A stretch of DNA of 6,999 bases from JAHDBG01 sp963922685 (GTDB lineage: Bacteria > Pseudomonadota > Gammaproteobacteria > Chromatiales > Chromatiaceae), in contig CAWUJM010000062.1 in assembly GCA_963922685.1 (NCBI GenBank), forward strand, positions 1 to 6,999, read 5' to 3'. The notes beneath the pieces are model-generated. The model searched no databases, was not told the DNA's origin, and saw only the letters and a list, made by a program, of their open reading frames with translations. Shown one piece after another: positions 5,819 through 6,999 of the stretch (position 1 is the first letter of the stretch; every line of letters starts with the position of its first letter). Position numbers and translations under genes: made by a program.

Positions 5819-6855
5819 GCCGGACAGGTGGCCGGTTGAGAAGTTCAACTGTCCGCAGGTGGTACCAGATACTGCTCACCCTCGTGCTGTTATCCGGCTG
5901 CACTGCACCTGCCGGGAACATATCATTCCGTATCCTCGCCTTCGGCACCTATATTGACGTGACACTCAGCGGTGTCACCCCGGCCCGCGCTGCTGCCGCA
6001 CGTGAACATCTGGAACGTGATTTTGCTGCGATGCAGCAGGCCTGGCATGCCTGGGAGCCGGGTCCGGTCGGACGCATCAATCAGCTGATTCGTACCAGCA
6101 GCCCACCCTTTGCTGCCCCGCCTTCAGTCCTGCCCCTGCTCAGACGTGCTCAACAACTGGCTGCACAGAGTGATTATCTGTTTGACCCGGGTATCGGTCA
6201 ATTGATTGCACTGTGGGGATTTCAGGGTAACGCCCGGTCACAACCACCACCTGCGGACCAGATTCAGGCCTGGCTGAACAGCCGCCCCGGTATCCGGGAT
6301 ATCACACTGGATGGATTTTATCTCAGTTCCGATAATCCCGGAGTTCAGCTGGACTTCGGTGCTATCGGTAAGGGCTATGGCATCAGCCAGGCGATGCAGC
6401 GGCTGCATTCCCTCGGCATCCAACATGCCATCGTGAATGCTGGTGGCGACCTGCAGGCCAGCGGTACCAATCAGAGCCAGCCCTGGCGGGTCGCCATCCG
6501 CGACCCGCAGGGTACGCCGGACAGTGTGCTCGGCACCCTGTCCGTCAGTGGCGATGCAGCCGTGTTTACGTCAGGCGATTATGAGCGCCACTTTAGCTGG
6601 CAGGGAAAACGTTATCATCATATCCTTGATCCGCGCACGGGTTATCCGGCGACAGGTCTATCCTCAGTGACTGTTGTGCATAAAGATGCGACCTTGGCTG
6701 ATGCTGCGGCAACCGCCCTGCTGATTGCCGGGCCAGCTGACTGGCGACGCATCGCTGATCAGATGGGCGTTGCGGCGGTGTTAGTCGCAGACACACAGGG
6801 TCAGGTGCAACTTACGTCGGCCATGCAGCAATATCTGACCTTACGCCAGCCATAA
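5815..6855 (+). CDS. apbE: ApbE-family FAD:protein FMN transferase, lipoprotein
   Basis: This predicted 346-residue lipoprotein would transfer FMN from FAD to a Thr/Ser of partner proteins such as Nqr or Rnf subunits, outside the cytoplasmic membrane. The basic N-terminus and hydrophobic stretch end in the canonical lipobox LSGC, giving lipidated Cys29. Family blocks are FGTYIDVTL (43-51), FDPGIGQLIALWGF (123-136), DFGAIGKGYGI (180-190), IVNAGGDLQASG (206-217), YHHILDPRTGYPA (267-279) and DATLADAAATALLIAG (291-306), whose Asp296 and Thr300 match the usual metal-binding pair. The start is GTG at 5815, overlapping the gshB stop as GTGA, with AGG at 5804-5806 as a weak ribosome site. The flavinylated partner is not in the window, and this placement after gshB differs from the usual neighbours in nqr or rnf clusters. 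Confidence 0.94.
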   Translation: MSRTGGRLRSSTVRRWYQILLTLVLLSGCTAPAGNISFRILAFGTYIDVTLSGVTPARAAAAREHLERDFAAMQQAWHAWEPGPVGRINQLIRTSSPPFAAPPSVLPLLRRAQQLAAQSDYLFDPGIGQLIALWGFQGNARSQPPPADQIQAWLNSRPGIRDITLDGFYLSSDNPGVQLDFGAIGKGYGISQAMQRLHSLGIQHAIVNAGGDLQASGTNQSQPWRVAIRDPQGTPDSVLGTLSVSGDAAVFTSGDYERHFSWQGKRYHHILDPRTGYPATGLSSVTVVHKDATLADAAATALLIAGPADWRRIADQMGVAAVLVADTQGQVQLTSAMQQYLTLRQP

Positions 6856-6961
6856 CCTGAATATGGCCGCAAATCCGATAGTGTCCGGCTTCAGTGCCAG
6901 CGTTATCCGGTCATGCATCTGAACCACACCACCCGCCAACCGATCCACCCCGGAGTCCACC
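6856..6961. other. Intergenic gap after apbE
   Basis: This 106-base stretch follows the apbE stop codon. It contains the 23-base repeat copy at 6891-6913. I see no strong terminator hairpin with a T-tract. A GGAG sequence at 6952-6955 precedes a possible start codon at 6962. Confidence 0.4.
6891..6913 (+). repeat. Repeat copy B, fragment of the 3.4-kb palindromic element
   Basis: The segment matches the reverse complement of 3463-3485 at 22 of 23 positions, the one difference being C for T at 6897. Similarity fades on both sides and no second arm is found before the window ends, so it is either a diverged partial copy or a short shared motif. Confidence 0.65.
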
Positions 6962-6999
6962 ATGAGCAGCACCGCCAACCACCGCGTCACCTGCACCCT
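6962..6999 (+). CDS. Possible start of a downstream gene, cut by the window end
   Basis: An ATG at 6962 lies 6 bases after GGAG (6952-6955) and opens a frame that runs to the window edge, encoding MSSTANHRVTCT and continuing. Twelve residues are too few to name a family. It has the same orientation as apbE but sits 106 bases away, so it may or may not belong to the same operon. It could also be chance. Confidence 0.35.
   Translation, partial: MSSTANHRVTCT

Overview
The window looks like a core, housekeeping segment of a gammaproteobacterial chromosome with moderately high GC. The evidence is the protein set: an RluB that closely follows the E. coli motif order, a proteobacterial-type GshB, a Bcp-type peroxiredoxin, an ApbE lipoprotein, and an imelysin plus di-haem DUF1111 pair of the kind I recall from Pseudomonas. 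No phage, transposase, CRISPR or RNA gene is recognisable.

Layout. (1) Positions 1-418 carry no convincing gene but are rich in short inverted repeats. (2) 419-3215 is a two-gene unit on the + strand: an imelysin-family lipoprotein followed by a periplasmic di-haem c-type cytochrome (DUF1111/COG3488). (3) 3216-3516 is a 301-base gap between convergent genes, filled by two separate long inverted repeats; these are the most unusual DNA in the window. (4) rluB lies on the - strand (3517-4299). (5) After an 85-base divergent gap, a tight + strand run bcp-gshB-apbE (4385-6855) has junctions of +3 and -4 bases and is probably one transcript. (6) 6856-6999 is a tail holding a diverged fragment of the second inverted repeat and the likely start of one more gene.

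How the genes may work together. The imelysin/DUF1111 pair acts outside the cytoplasm and is associated in the literature with iron acquisition, though its chemistry is not settled. The bcp-gshB-apbE run joins peroxide reduction, glutathione synthesis and covalent flavinylation of exported or membrane redox proteins, giving it a redox theme. The peroxiredoxin appears to lack both usual resolving cysteines, so its adjacency to glutathione synthetase may be functional rather than chance. No wholly new system is evident. The best leads are the intergenic palindromic elements and the one-cysteine Bcp next to gshB.
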